Positions 12,215-23,489 of a stretch of 64,000 nt of DNA are shown piece after piece. The notes below the pieces were generated by a model. That model was not told where the DNA came from. It was given only the letters and a program-made list of their open reading frames with translations, and did not search any database. Position 1 is the stretch's first letter. Each line of letters starts with the position of its first letter. Location: assembly GCA_018417955.1 (NCBI GenBank), contig JACTVC010000004.1, positions 558,001 through 622,000 of the forward strand, written 5' to 3'. Position numbers and translations under genes: made by a program. The DNA is from Laccaria trichodermophora (lineage: Eukaryota > Basidiomycota > Agaricomycetes > Agaricales > Hydnangiaceae).

Positions 12215-12617
12215 CTTTTTTTGAAATATCACCATGCGTGTATACGCTGACACATCTCAGAACAGTGAAAACTGCTGTTGAAAAGGCAGCCTTGTGACCA
12301 CCTTGATTTCCCTCTGGGATACACATTTTAACTTGTTCAATCTGGAGGGCCAACTGCCTGTACCACCCACTTCACCACCATCTTCACCGCTATCTTTGAT
12401 TTCATCACAACCGTCCCCCCCAGCTGCTTCACCACATTTTACATGTGCAACTGTTGTAAACCGTCATTTACCCCTACTACATGGACTTGAGCCATCCACC
12501 CGCATGCGTATTACACATCCCCAACATGTTTTACAATGCCAACCGTCTTTTACACTCTCCTCCAACTCTTCTTGTGATGATTAATGCACATATATTCAAC
12601 AAAAACCAACTTCCACT

Positions 12618-14588
12618 ATGTCAGCTACTGCTACTGTTGAACCAACAAGCAGAAAAGCTCCTGTCCTGACTAGTGGCGACGTTACTCCATCTGTTATGAT
12701 GGAGTTTGAGAATGCCTGCCATGATTTCTTTGAAGCAAAGTTGGTCCCTCAGGATAAACAAGTCCCTTTCATTTTACCAGGGATCAGAGACCTACGTATC
12801 CATAACTGGGTCGCTGCTGACTGTGCCACAATTGTTGCCCTCCCTTTCGCATCTTTTATGTCCCAGCTCTGCAGAAATTACCTCCATCCTGACTGGGAGG
12901 ACCACATATGTGACAAAATCCTGAATTCTCACCTAGACATTAACAAGGAATCCTTCTGGGCGTGGTCTCAAAATGTGATCAAGTTGAACTGTCTACTCTG
13001 AAACACCACCTCTGTCTTTGACGATGCTACCTTATGCAACCAACACGATGCTCATCTCGATGATGGGCTCAAAGAACATGTCAAACACAGCAACGGAAAG
13101 TCATGAAAGTGGGCATAAATGGCAGGACAGTTACGTAGTTTAGGTAGCTCATACCCACAAAAAGTCCCAGTCTACATACTATCGTCATGTAATGTGATCA
13201 TTAGATTATCTCCAAATAATCATTGACATACACATGCAAAGAAGGAAAAAACATTGAAATCCTGGATTGACGCAGTGCGCTGCTTGGACGAAACTCGTAC
13301 TAGTGAAAATAAATGCCACTGCGAACTGATCAAGGAGACTTTCAACAAGTGCCAGGTGAAGCGTCAGAACACAGATAACAACGCTCTGCGCAACCCTTCA
13401 CATCGTAACAACTCCTCCAACTTGAATGCAAATTCGTCCACCTCTACCTTTACACCCCTACCCTTACTTCTCGACTCTGAGTGCACCCTTCTCAATGAGC
13501 ATGATGGTTGTACAAAGTGCAGAAAATTTTATGTCAGTCACAGATCTTGGGACTGCCCCACCGGATTCCCCTCTGGCAAAGGTTATCAAACCTTGTCCCT
13601 CACTGATGCCATCACTGCCAAGAAGGGAAAGTCAACTGCATCATCGTCCTCTGCTTCGTCTTCAAAACAAACTTCCAAAGCAGTAGCTGCCATGGTGCCT
13701 TCTTCAGATGACGAACCTGACACCATCACTGCAGTCCTACCTTCCGCTAGCAACTACGAGTCAGACTCTGAGGAGAATGCAGACATCTCTAAATGTGATG
13801 TGAGTCCTCCAATCAAGTCAAAACATCTTGTTTGGGACTGCCAGATTCATGGGTATTTAACTGATTTTCCAGTGAAAACCCAAGCTCTCATCGATAACGG
13901 AGCTCACGTCGTTCTGATTCGCCCAAACCTTGTTGAGAAGTTGAACCTAAGGAAGTATCGCTTGCACAAACCTGAAATTGTCAATGTCGCTATGAATAAC
14001 AGACAGAAAACTCACTCTGGGTTGTATGAATATGTTAAATTGTCTCTTACTTCCTTAGATGCTGCTTGGACCTCCAAAACTGTGAAAGCTCTTGTCACAC
14101 CAAATCTCTGCATGCCTGTAATTCTCAGACTCCCTTTCTTGATACATAACATGATTGTTACTGATCACGCCACTAGGACTTGTATAGATAAATCGTCGAA
14201 ATATGACTTGTTGAACCCACCTGATATTCTGCCCCTGCCTCCACCAAAACCTCGCCTTCACAAACAGTTGGCGGAAACAAAGGCAGATAAAAAGCTTATG
14301 CTGGCAGAACTGATGATGGTATGCAACGACCATTTCAAGAACCACAAACTCCATCCACATGTTACAGAAGACTTTAATGTGGCAGGGGCGATCCATGACT
14401 GTATAGAGATATTGGCTACAAAAGAGGCACTTGCAAAGTGGGACACTGATATCAGAACTGAATTCAAAGAAGTATTCAAACCCATTCCACACATCAATGA
14501 ACTACCCACCAACGTTTACACATCTATCAAACTAAAAGATGCAGAGAAAACAATTAAATCACATTCTTATCCTTTACCAAGAAAGTAA
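12618..14588 (+). pseudogene. Ty3 gag and protease region, interrupted
   Basis: A gag-like stretch (12618-13001) ends at a TGA. The frame reopens at 13254-14588. The second part contains a cysteine/histidine cluster (CTKCRKFYVSHRSWDC) and an aspartic protease signature, ALIDNGAHVVLI, where this fungal clade has DNG in place of D-S/T-G. It ends with a TAA in front of the reverse transcriptase start (PRK then stop, then KEAW). Intact gag packages element RNA and the protease processes the polyprotein. The breaks make this copy unable to supply either. Confidence 0.8.
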
Positions 14589-15835
14589 AAAGAAGCTTGG
14601 AGCATACTGATCCAGCAGCACCTCGACACAGGACACATACAGCCTTCGTCATCTCCTTGCGCTTCACCTGCCTTTATTGTACCAAAAGCAAACCCAAATG
14701 TTCTCCCTTGATGGGTCAACGACTACCAACAATTAAATGAAAATACAATCACAGATTCTCATCCTATTCCACAAATCAATGACATCTTAACAGACTGTGC
14801 TAAAGGAAAAATATGGGGCATGATCAATATGACCAACAGCTTCTTCCAAACGCATATGGACCCCAACAACATTCACTTGACGGCAGTAAACACGCCACTG
14901 GGCCTATATGAATGGCTCGTGATGCCTATGGGCCTCAAGAATGCTTGGGCTATACACCAATGCTGTGTAACCGCTGCTTTAAGAGAACTCATTGGCAAAA
15001 TTTGCCACATCTACCTGGATGACATCGTCATTTGGTCACAATCAATAGAAGAACATACAGAAAATGTCAGGCTCATCTTAAAGGCCTTGAAAGATGCTTG
15101 CCTGTATGTGAACCCAGATAAAACAAATCTGTTCTGTCTAGAAATCAATTTTTTGGGCCACCACATAAGCTCACATGGTATTGAAGCAGACAACAAAAAA
15201 GCTGATCACATCTTGAGTTGGCTGGTCCCAAAATCTGCAACCGAATCTAGAAGTTTTCTCGGCCTTGTGCAGTACCTAGCGGATTTTTTGCCTGCATCAG
15301 CCGAGCACATGGGAATCTTGACAGAACTTACAACAACAGTAGCAGAGAAAAATTTTCCTGCATGGACAGATCATTATCAAACAGCTTTCAATGCAATAAA
15401 AACAATAGTTGTAAGCCATGAATGTTTAACCACAATTGACTTGGATAAAATGCCTGAAAACAAGATCTTCATCACCACAGATGCAAGTGACAAAAGATCA
15501 GGTGCCGTTTTGTCTTTTGGAAAAACCTGGTCCACAGCTAGACTGGTTGCCTTTGATTCAATGACCTTCAAAGGCACAGAATTGAATTACCCAGTCCATG
15601 AAAAAGAATTATTAGCTGTTATAAGGGCACTGAAAAAATGGCATGTCAACCTACTGGGCTCCCCATTTTTAATCTACACCGACCATAAAACATTAGAAAA
15701 CTTCAACACGCAGAAGGACTTGTCACGCTGACAATCTCGCTGGATGGAACTAATGTCACAGTACGATGCATGAATTGTTTACATCAAAGGCAATGACAAC
15801 TGTGTGGCAGACACACTTTCTCGGCTACCAGATGA
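14589..15835 (+). pseudogene. Ty3 reverse transcriptase and RNase H, interrupted
   Basis: Carries palm motifs MGLKNAWAIHQ and the catalytic YLDDIVIWS (about 15010), FLGHHISSHGI of the connection, and the RNase H start FITTDASDKRSGAVLSFG (about 15470). An in-frame TGA lies near 14710 where related elements have Arg in the LP.WVNDY motif. Two more TGA codons follow at about 15729 and 15771 before VADTLSRLP. The active-site YLDD is unmutated although the frame is broken. Confidence 0.88.
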
Positions 15836-18800
15836 GAAGATTCTGAACAAAGCAGAAAAATCAGTGCGACACCCTTACAGTTACTGTTCCGATGAAGAGG
15901 ACGCCTTACATACAGTAGCGTCCATATACTCAAATAACCTCCAAACACCGATGGAGACAGCAAACTGCCTTGCAGGAGGACCTGATTTAATTTCTGTGAA
16001 TTCAGTCCTGACCATATCAGCAGACAAAAACCTGTTGCAACAAATAAAAGCAGGCTATATTGAAGACTCATGGTGCAAAAAGTTACCATCCGCAACACAA
16101 AGCTGGCCAGAATTATGTCTTGAGAACGAATTGTGGTATGTGGGTGACTGTCTAATCATTCCACGCACTGGCTCCCTGTGCGAAACACTTTTCCAATTAG
16201 CTCATGATTCCCTCGGCCACTTCAGTTTCAACAAAAGCTATGGTTCATTGTGATCTGCTTACTACTGGCCTAACATGCGATGTGACTTGGAAAAAGGCTA
16301 CATGGCATCTTGTCCAGACTGCCAGTGCAATAAATCTAGTGTTTGAAAGTCCTGTCCGGTCCAGTTATTGAGCCCTTGAGGGCTCTAACCGAGACCGAGA
16401 CTGGTTACCTTGTGCCACAAAACCCAAAATAACTGAACCAGACTGCTACTAACCGATATAATCAGTTAGTAATGGTTAGCAGTTGGTTACATGACTGGTC
16501 CTAACTGGTTATTTCCCTGTATACTAACAAAATTACAAACCTACATTATAATTTATATTTCTAATACAAGCATTATGCTGCATGCACCAGCAAGGCAATG
16601 TGTAGGTAAAACACCGCCTCACACGATGGCCTGAAGTGAAGCCACATGAAGGGGAACAAAAAAAGAGATAAATGAGGGGAAGAAATCCCCTCGTTCATCT
16701 GGAAAATGGAGGAATGAGGGGAATTCCCCCCATTCATGTGAGTACAGCTGCACAAGGGCCAAACCTTGTGCTGGTCACGAAGACTGGCTCCCCCCATCCT
16801 CGCATACACCCTCATGCTGCCTCGCCCACTATTGCCTTCCTAGTGTTCGTGGTGGACATGGTGGTGCAGGGTTGATGTGCTGTGGTTTATGCAGCTGGGT
16901 TGACATGGCATGGGTCAACGCAGCTGGGTTGATGTGGCATGAGTTGACACAGCTGGGTTGATGTGGCATGAGTTGACACTACTGGGTAGACATGGCCTGA
17001 GTAAATGTGGCTGGGTTGATGTGGTGTGAGTCGACATGGTGTGAGGCTGGGTTGATGTGGTGTGAGTCAACATGGTATGACATGGGTCGACGTGATGTGG
17101 GGTCAATGTGGTGGGGTCAACCTGTGATGTGGCAGGCTGTACAGGCAGGCTCAAGGTCTCTGGGTGGGTGACGTGTCAGCAACTGGTAGTGGTTGTGAAC
17201 CTGTACCTGGCTGAGTCCTCTTGCCATCTCCTATGCAACCCCAAACTTTCGGAAATGCAAAAATGCGGCCTACATCCCTCATTGGAGGGGAGAGGCGACA
17301 AAGGTAATGAAGAGAGAAAGAAAGTGTTTGCCATTGTTGTATCAATGTCACATTATCACACATGTGATGACAGGAAAGTAGTCACTTAAATTTCAATTCA
17401 TAAATATGTCAATTCTCCACTAAAAAATATGATTTTTGGATCGTTAGAAAGCATTTAAACAGGGGAATATTTGTGTGTAATATTAGGACACAAAGACCAG
17501 TTATAACTGGTCCTAACTGGTTTTTGTTTGGTCTTGAATATTTTGGGATGACACCTAACTGCTAACTGGACCATGGCTACAGTTAGGATTGGTTAGGTAA
17601 TTTTTGCGGTCCTGATCGGTTACAGTTCAGTCCAGTCTCGGTTATTTTCTCGTTAACTAACCTAACTTCCAAACACTAAATAAATCTTCTACAGCTAAAC
17701 CCATAGGCCCTTTACACCCTCTTCCAATACCAGATCAAAGTGGCAACTCTGTTGCAATTGACTTCATTGGTCCTCTGCGAGAAGACAACAGCAATGATTG
17801 CATCATAACATTTACCGACCACCTTGGCAGCGACATCCAATTGGCCGCAACGCGAACAGACATCAATGCAGAACAACTTGCTTACATCTTCTTTGACAAA
17901 TGGTACTGCGAAAACAGCCTACCTACTGATATTATCTCTGACAGGGATAAACTTTTCATGTCAAGATTCTGGAAAGCACTACATAAGTTAACCAGCGTCT
18001 CCCTTAAAATGTCTACAGCTTACCACCCACAGACAGATGGTGCTAGCAAATGAACAAACAAAACTGCTAATCAATGCCTGCAATACCACGTCGAATGCAA
18101 TCAACTTGGTTGGGTGCGAGTGCTACCTCGCATTCGTTTCCACCTCATGAACACAGTAAACAAATCCACGGGATTCACACTGTTTCAACTGCAAATGGGC
18201 TGTAGCCCACATTTAATTCCTCCTTTGACACCTCCACTGCCTAACACATCCAAAGAAGACATCTTGGCATATGAGATTGTCAGCAAACTTTGTGAAGATG
18301 TTGCTGAAGCTCAAGATAACTTGCTGCAGGCTAAGATCACTCAAGCCATTGAGAGTAACAAACATTGTTCACTGAATTTTCCTTTTGCCATAGGTTCTTG
18401 CATCCATCTGACGACATTGCATTGGCGGAACAAATACAAAGCGAAGGGCGAAAAATGTGTCGCAAAATTCATGCCACGCTATGACAGACCTTACACTGTT
18501 GTTGACACGGATGGAAGACATTCTACAGTTACGATCGAACTACCCAATGCTCCCAACATTTTCCCTACCTTCCATACATCTGAAGTCCTTCCTTTCATTG
18601 AAAATGACGACAAACTTTTTCCTTCCTGAAAATTTGAAGAACCACCTCCCATCCTAACTCCCAAAGGCAATGAAGAGTATTTTATTGACAAAATTTTAGA
18701 TCAACGATGCCGAGGTCGCAGGTTCCAATATCTTGTACACTGGTGTGGTTATGGCCTTAAACACAACCGATGGCTCCCTGGTGCAGAACTTCAAGATTGC

Positions 18801-18854
18801 TTGGCTCTCGAGGACTGGCTGGCTTCTAGGGGCGAATTGGTTGAATCTATGTAG
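15836..18854 (+). pseudogene. Ty3 integrase with C-terminal chromodomain, split by a MITE
   Basis: The zinc-binding HDSLGHFSFNKS and CPDCQ pair (about 16205-16330) is separated from the integrase core by the hAT element at 16337-17678. The core resumes with VAIDFIGPL and ISDRDKLF. The position of the catalytic Glu reads TDGASK, so Glu appears changed to Lys and is followed at once by TGA. After a further TGA near 18626 there is a chromodomain (EEYFIDKILDQ ... YLVHWCGYG, about 18671-18850) and a TAG at 18852. Chromodomains steer chromoviral integration to heterochromatin marks. Confidence 0.88.
16337..17678. mobile_element. hAT-like non-autonomous element (1342 bp) in the integrase
   Basis: Termini are TAGTGTTTGAAAGT at the left and the inverse of TAGTGTTTGGAAGT at the right. 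Perfect 8-bp target duplications AATAAATC occur at 16329-16336 and 17679-17686, which is the hAT hallmark. Subterminal regions contain many GGTTA, GGTCC and AACTGGT motifs in both orientations, as expected of transposase-binding sites. There is no transposase ORF. Precise removal with one duplication restores the integrase reading frame. Confidence 0.92.
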
Positions 18855-19118
18855 CCTTTCGTTTTCTCCATGGCCAGCTCCGTGATGAGTAAGCATGAGG
18901 AACGAGGGCTCGCTCATATTAGGATAAGATAACATCGTGTGTCAGAACCAGACATTTGACTCAGAGATACTGATATAAGTCTATGTTTCGGGGAGTGCTT
19001 CTCCCCACCTTTTCAGATCTGGTTCTGACGCGAAGAAACTACATGTCGGTTTTCTGTCTTAAAATTTTCGAACGTCTTCCCAAAGTTCCTTGCGGTTCGC
19101 GGTTCACATCTCACACAA

Positions 19119-20512
19119 TGACTGACTCCACAGCAACCGACACCTCCGTCACCCCTCAGCCTCGCGTCCCGCGCACCCATACTTCACCTACCATCATCCA
19201 ATTATTAAAAAATCTCTCCCTGCTGAATATTTTACAAAAAAACAAGAAGATTGAAGCTGAGAACGACACCAGATCCGCTACAACCTTGAATCACACTCTA
19301 GACCCAACCCATCACCCTCGACTGGGATCAGAAGCTGCTTCGTTGATCACCATTGATCCCGAAGATCTTGCCCGATTAAGAATCCTGTCCTTCTTTGCTT
19401 CCGTTCGCAAGCATATTTACAGCAGTTTGGCGAGGCATCTTGCTGATGATGAGCTCAAAGAAAAGGAGGAGAAAAAAAGAAAAGACAACGACATCCCTGC
19501 AGAAGATCTCAGGCTTTCCAAAAGATGATGCATGGATGGCACCAATCACGTAGAAAGGGTGGTTGGAGAACCAATTCCTATTGAATTCTCCCAAGCTTTG
19601 TATGACACTGAAATCTGCGTTGCAGTACCACTTCCCTTTTTCTTGACCTGGAATCTCCGAATTTTGATTGATGAGGCATCAACCCTTCCTACTGTCAAAT
19701 CAAACCCTGCGCCTGGGGAAACTAAGGGTATTTATATTCTTAATATAGACAAGCTCTCAACTTGTTTTGGAAAGGAATTATCCCTAACATGCAGTCAGTG
19801 GTCAGAGGCAGCTGCCAACATGTGGAGTTTTCAAATCTCCAGGGACAAATCTGGAGCTGACGGCGAACACGCCGCTTGGTTTGAGAAGCACTTCAACTTT
19901 TTCAACATGCTAAACAAAAGAGATGAACTCTACAACGCTTGGAAACTGATGGAGCTCGAATTCCAACAAGATCACAGAAGCCGCCACCTTAAATTCAGTG
20001 CACAAGACTATGACAAGGCCCTTGGTTTGACTGAGGAGAGCCACAAAATCCAAAAGGAGTTTCAAGGCTTGCTCACTTCCCAAATGGCAGTTCAGCGGTC
20101 AGGGCCGTCCTACCGTGGTAATTCCGGTTCTTCCTCACAAAGGAACTTGCCACAAGGTCCTTTCCTCCCCTCCTCTTACTCCCAGCCCTTTTCATCAGGC
20201 AGCGGCAAGCCCCCCTCCAGCGCCGTCTGCCTTATCTGTGCACAAGAGGGGCACAACCTTTTCTTCCACCTCAAAGCCACCATCGTCATCAAGTTTGCTG
20301 ACAGCAAAGCAGTTTGGGCAAAATGTAGCCCAGGTTCTGGTCTCGTCACTCCTGACAACCACACTATCTGCATCAACTGGAATGTCCGAGGCGCTGACGC
20401 CGCCTCCCAATGCACCTCCCTCCACAAAGACGACCGCCTCCACCTATGCTCCTTCTGTGGAAGCAAAAGCCATCACGCTCTCTCCTGGACCTGCCGCACC
20501 AAAACTACTTGA
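19119..20512 (+). pseudogene. YR-element gag-like ORF with one in-frame stop
   Basis: ATG 19119 (MTDSTATDTS) opens a frame interrupted by a single TGA at 19526-19528 and then continuing to 20512. The C-terminal part holds CLICAQEGHNLFFH and CSFCGSKSHHALSWTC, two C-x2-C-type clusters like those of fungal YR-element gag proteins. The middle region (WSEAAANMWSFQI ... AWFEKHFNFF) has the look of an RNA-binding capsid-type domain. It is placed immediately upstream of the reverse transcriptase start. Confidence 0.65.
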
Positions 20513-20609
20513 GGATTTCCTCTCTGTGTCAACCTCCCCTCATCTCTCATACACTGACTTTTCCCGTTCTGTTTTCCCTTGCCTCCCTCTACCATCATCT
20601 AACACTTAC

Positions 20610-20698
20610 CATTCCTCGATATTCAAACGCATTCCTTGATATTCAAACGCATTCCTCGATATTCGAATGCATTCCTCGATATTCAAACGCATTCCTCA
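20610..20698 (+). repeat. Short tandem repeat, about 21-bp unit, four copies
   Basis: Four nearly identical copies of CATTCCTCGATATTCAAACG lie between the gag-like ORF and the start of the RT domain. They interrupt the frame and may be replication slippage within the dead element. Confidence 0.7.
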
Positions 20699-21089
20699 CC
20701 CTTACAACCCCGATGCTTTCAAAGCCCTTCTGCTTAAACATGATCTGTTTCCTCACTATCCTCTCCTTCCCTCTAATTTGCGGCACGGCTTTCCCCTTGG
20801 ACGCATGCCAGCTTTGACACATGGCGTTGTCCTCCCTAATAATCCTTCTACTCACGCTTACATGTCCGATATTCAAGCATACCTCCAGAAGGAGCTCCTT
20901 GCCGGTAGGATGTCAGGCCCTTACTCACGTGAGGAGACAGAGCTTATCCTGCGTGGTCCCTTTCAATCTTCCCCCCTTATTGTTTCACTTCAGCTGCAGC
21001 AATGCGGTATGCCTGACAAAGTCAGAATTTGCAGGCATCTCTCCAAGGCTTCTAAATTGCACTCTTCCGTCAACTCCAATACTTTCCAT
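20667..21089 (+). pseudogene. YR-element reverse transcriptase, N-terminal part
   Basis: Open stretch encoding THAYMSDIQAYLQKELLAG and GPFQSSPLIVSL and KVRICRHLSKASK, the fingers region of DIRS-type reverse transcriptases. It is cut off by the insertion at 21090-22986 and resumes at about 22987 (KDLINSHIHKEDF, then a TGA, then FDLASKVAEIV). Confidence 0.7.
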
Positions 21090-21369
21090 TCCTCCACTGA
21101 TTCCTACTGGAATCCGCGGAATCCTTGGATTCCAGCCGGAATCCTGGAATTCTGGTAGGATTCCTGGAATTCCTGGAATTCCGGCCGGAATCGACAGGAA
21201 TCCAACTGGAATCAACAGAAATTGAACACTAGAACTTCTGGTTAATTAATTTTGGACCCTGAATCTCCTTCTGTAGGTCAGACAAATAGAATTGTAGCAC
21301 TAAATCTTTTACTAAACAAGGGCATAAGGCATATGACTAGTTACTTACTACTACATGGATTTACTTATT

Positions 21370-21648
21370 TCAATCAGATTCAGAGACATTAGATTCTGCA
21401 TGTTGTTCATCCAAACCCAAGTCTTCATCACCACCATTAGTCTCCTGAGACTTTGCTTTGTGTTTCTGTTGAGTGAGGACATGTTTTGTGTGATAAAACA
21501 ACATTGCATGTAAAAACCAGTTGAAATTTCCAGGTTTCATGTGTTTGAGAGTTGGCTCAAATCCACCAAGCCATGTATTCAATTGTTCACATATTGTAGT
21601 ATATTCAGTAGAGCTACATAAATCTATTCTATTACATTCTGAAGTCAC
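21370..21648 (-). pseudogene. KDZ transposase C-terminal remnant
   Basis: About 92 codons on the minus strand. The segment TTICEQLNTWLGGFEPTLK, then NFNWFLHAMLFYHTKHVL, matches the conserved C-terminal pattern (CEQ.N.W..G....L..M.P.NF.WFLH..L..HT.HV) that I associate with KDZ transposases. The rest of the transposase is missing. The tail is acidic. Recognition is from memory of the family pattern. Confidence 0.55.
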
Positions 21649-21764
21649 CTTATACTGATAGCCTCATATTCTTTCAAAATTCAGAAGTCAAATTTAAATA
21701 GAAATCAAATTTTAATGTATTGCAATTATAACATAAAATACATTTTACTACAGTGTATACTAAA

Positions 21765-22095
21765 GGAAGGGGGAGGCACAGGGAAGGGTGGAGGGGGGAT
21801 GGAAGGGGGGGAAGAAGATGGGCAAAGAGAGGCACACATATGGAAGGGGGAAGGGACAGAGAAAGGGAAGGGGGATGGACAAGGAAGGGGGAGAAAAAAG
21901 GGAGGGGGAGAGAAAAGGGAGGGGAAGAGAAAGGGAGGGGGAGAGAAAAGGGAGGGGGAGAGAAAGGGAGGGGGAGAGAAAAGGGAGGGGGAGAGAAAGG
22001 GAGGGGGAGAGAAAAGGGAGGGGAGATGGACAAAGATAGGCACAGGGAAGGGGGGATGGAAAGGGAGGGGAGGAGGGAAAGGAGGGACAGGGAAG
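21765..22095 (+). repeat. G-rich polypurine minisatellite
   Basis: About 330 bp almost purely A and G on the plus strand, built from units such as GGGAGGGGGAGAGAAAA and AAGGGGGG. It gives spurious long ORFs in several frames. Such tracts can form G-quadruplexes or triplexes. Confidence 0.85.
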
Positions 22096-22480
22096 GTGAG
22101 TCGTCGTCGTCCGCTGATGTGCGCGTCGTCCGTTGACGTGGGCGCCGTCGTCCGCTGACGTCGTCGTCGTTGTCTTCCGCTGACGTCGTCGTCGTCGTCT
22201 TCCGCTGACGTCGTCGTCGTCCGCTGACGTGGTCGTCGTCTGCTGATGTGCTCGTCGTCCGTTGACGTGGGTGTCGTCGTCCGCTGACGTCGTCGTCGTC
22301 GTCCGTTGATGTGGGCGTCGTCCGTTGACGTGGTGGCGGTCCGTTGATGTGGTGGGGCGTGTCGTCCGTGGGCATGGTCGTGGTGGTCGTGTGTTGGCGT
22401 GGTGGTGCGCTGGCGTGGTGTCCGTCCTTCGTCGTGGGCGTGGTGTTAGCGAGCTGGGTTGGGACGAGTTTGGGGGGGTG
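22096..22480 (+). repeat. GTCGTC/GTTGACGTGG repeat array
   Basis: Imperfect repeats of GTCGTCGTCCGCTGACGTC and variants with GTTGATGTGG. The apparent Arg/Thr/Asp-rich proteins on both strands are consequences of the repeat. Confidence 0.75.
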
Positions 22481-22490
22481 CTCACCTAGG

Positions 22491-22921
22491 ACGACGAACG
22501 ACGATTTCGTGAAATCGTCGTTCGTCGTCTGGTTGCCACGTCGCTATCAGCGACGTGGCAACGTGTTGCCGCGCTCGTTCACTAGGGTTGTTGATGTGGC
22601 ATCGAGGCGTCGTCTCCCGTATCGTGGCCGTCGTCGTTGTCTCATCGTGGCTGGTGTGCGTGGTGGTGGACGTTGGCGACGTGGTGTGTAGGCGTCGGTG
22701 ATGGTGGTAGTGGTTGAAAGAGATGGTGTTGTTTGTTGATGATGTCCAAATCAAACGTCGGCAAACGCCGACGTTTGATTTGGGCATTAGGAATTCCGTT
22801 CCGGTCACGTTCCGTTAGCATTCCTTCCGGGTGATCACCGGAATCATTCCGGCGGAATTTGAATTCCATTCAAAATTCCGCGGAATTGTTTGATCAATTT
22901 GGCAGGGCCCTCTGCCAAATT
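22491..22921. repeat. Four near-perfect hairpins in series
   Basis: Inverted repeats: arms 22491-22508/22511-22528 (18 bp, 2-nt loop), 22532-22545/22549-22562 (14 bp, 3-nt loop), 22746-22762/22767-22783 (17 bp, 4-nt loop) and 22896-22905/22912-22921 (10 bp, 6-nt loop). All arms are perfect. They lie in the right half of the KDZ-related insertion. Confidence 0.85.
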
Positions 22922-23489
22922 TGATTCCTCCGGAATTCCAGGAATTCCGCGGATTCCGCCGGATTCCAGCAGGAATCAGTGGAGGACAATAAAGACCTCA
23001 TCAACTCCCACATCCACAAGGAAGATTTTCTGACCTGATTTGATTTGGCCTCAAAGGTGGCCGAAATCGTGAGTCTTCTTTCTCTCAGTCTCTTCCCCCT
23101 CCCATTTTCCTCTTCTTCCTTATACACCCCTTTTGTGTTTCGTGTGGGGGGACGTTTTCCTCTTTGCTGCCACATGCAGATTGGGATATTGGCACTTCTC
23201 ATGTGTTATCCCCAACATTGCTCCACTGTTTTCTTGCGCATACTTGCATATGGGCCATCCTTTGCCCCTTCTTCTTGAGCATCTCATGATGTTCCCTTCA
23301 CACAAACTTGCGCTTGAAACACAACTTGTGTTTCTTCTCTCTGAGCAACTCGTGTTGCTTCCCCTCTGTGGCCTTCATCCGCTTTGCGTGCCTTATGGCA
23401 CTTCTCCTTTCCTTACCTTTCCTACTTCTTTCTGTACCCTTTTGCTTCATCCAAGCTTACACATACTCGTAGATCGCCCTTGCTCCTCC

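Larger units (their letters stand above)
21090..22986. mobile_element. KDZ-related insertion with palindromic ends
   Basis: The insertion splits the RT of the YR element. Ends are inverted: TCCTCCACTGATTCCTACTGG at the left (21-base match region shown in part) and its inverse at the right (22965-22986). Both ends are packed with GGAATTCC/CCGCGG palindromes. On the minus strand, 21370-21648 encodes CEQLNTWLGGF and MKPGNFNWFLHAMLF, which resemble the C-terminus of Kyakuja-Dileera-Zisupton transposases. The centre holds a polypurine minisatellite and GTCGTC-type repeats. Direct target duplications were not found. Confidence 0.6.

Noticed and set aside
21674..22485. Long ORFs on both strands (Arg/Thr/Asp-rich and Pro/Leu/Ser-rich)
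   Set aside because: They arise from the polypurine and GTCGTC repeats; all frames stay open for the same reason.
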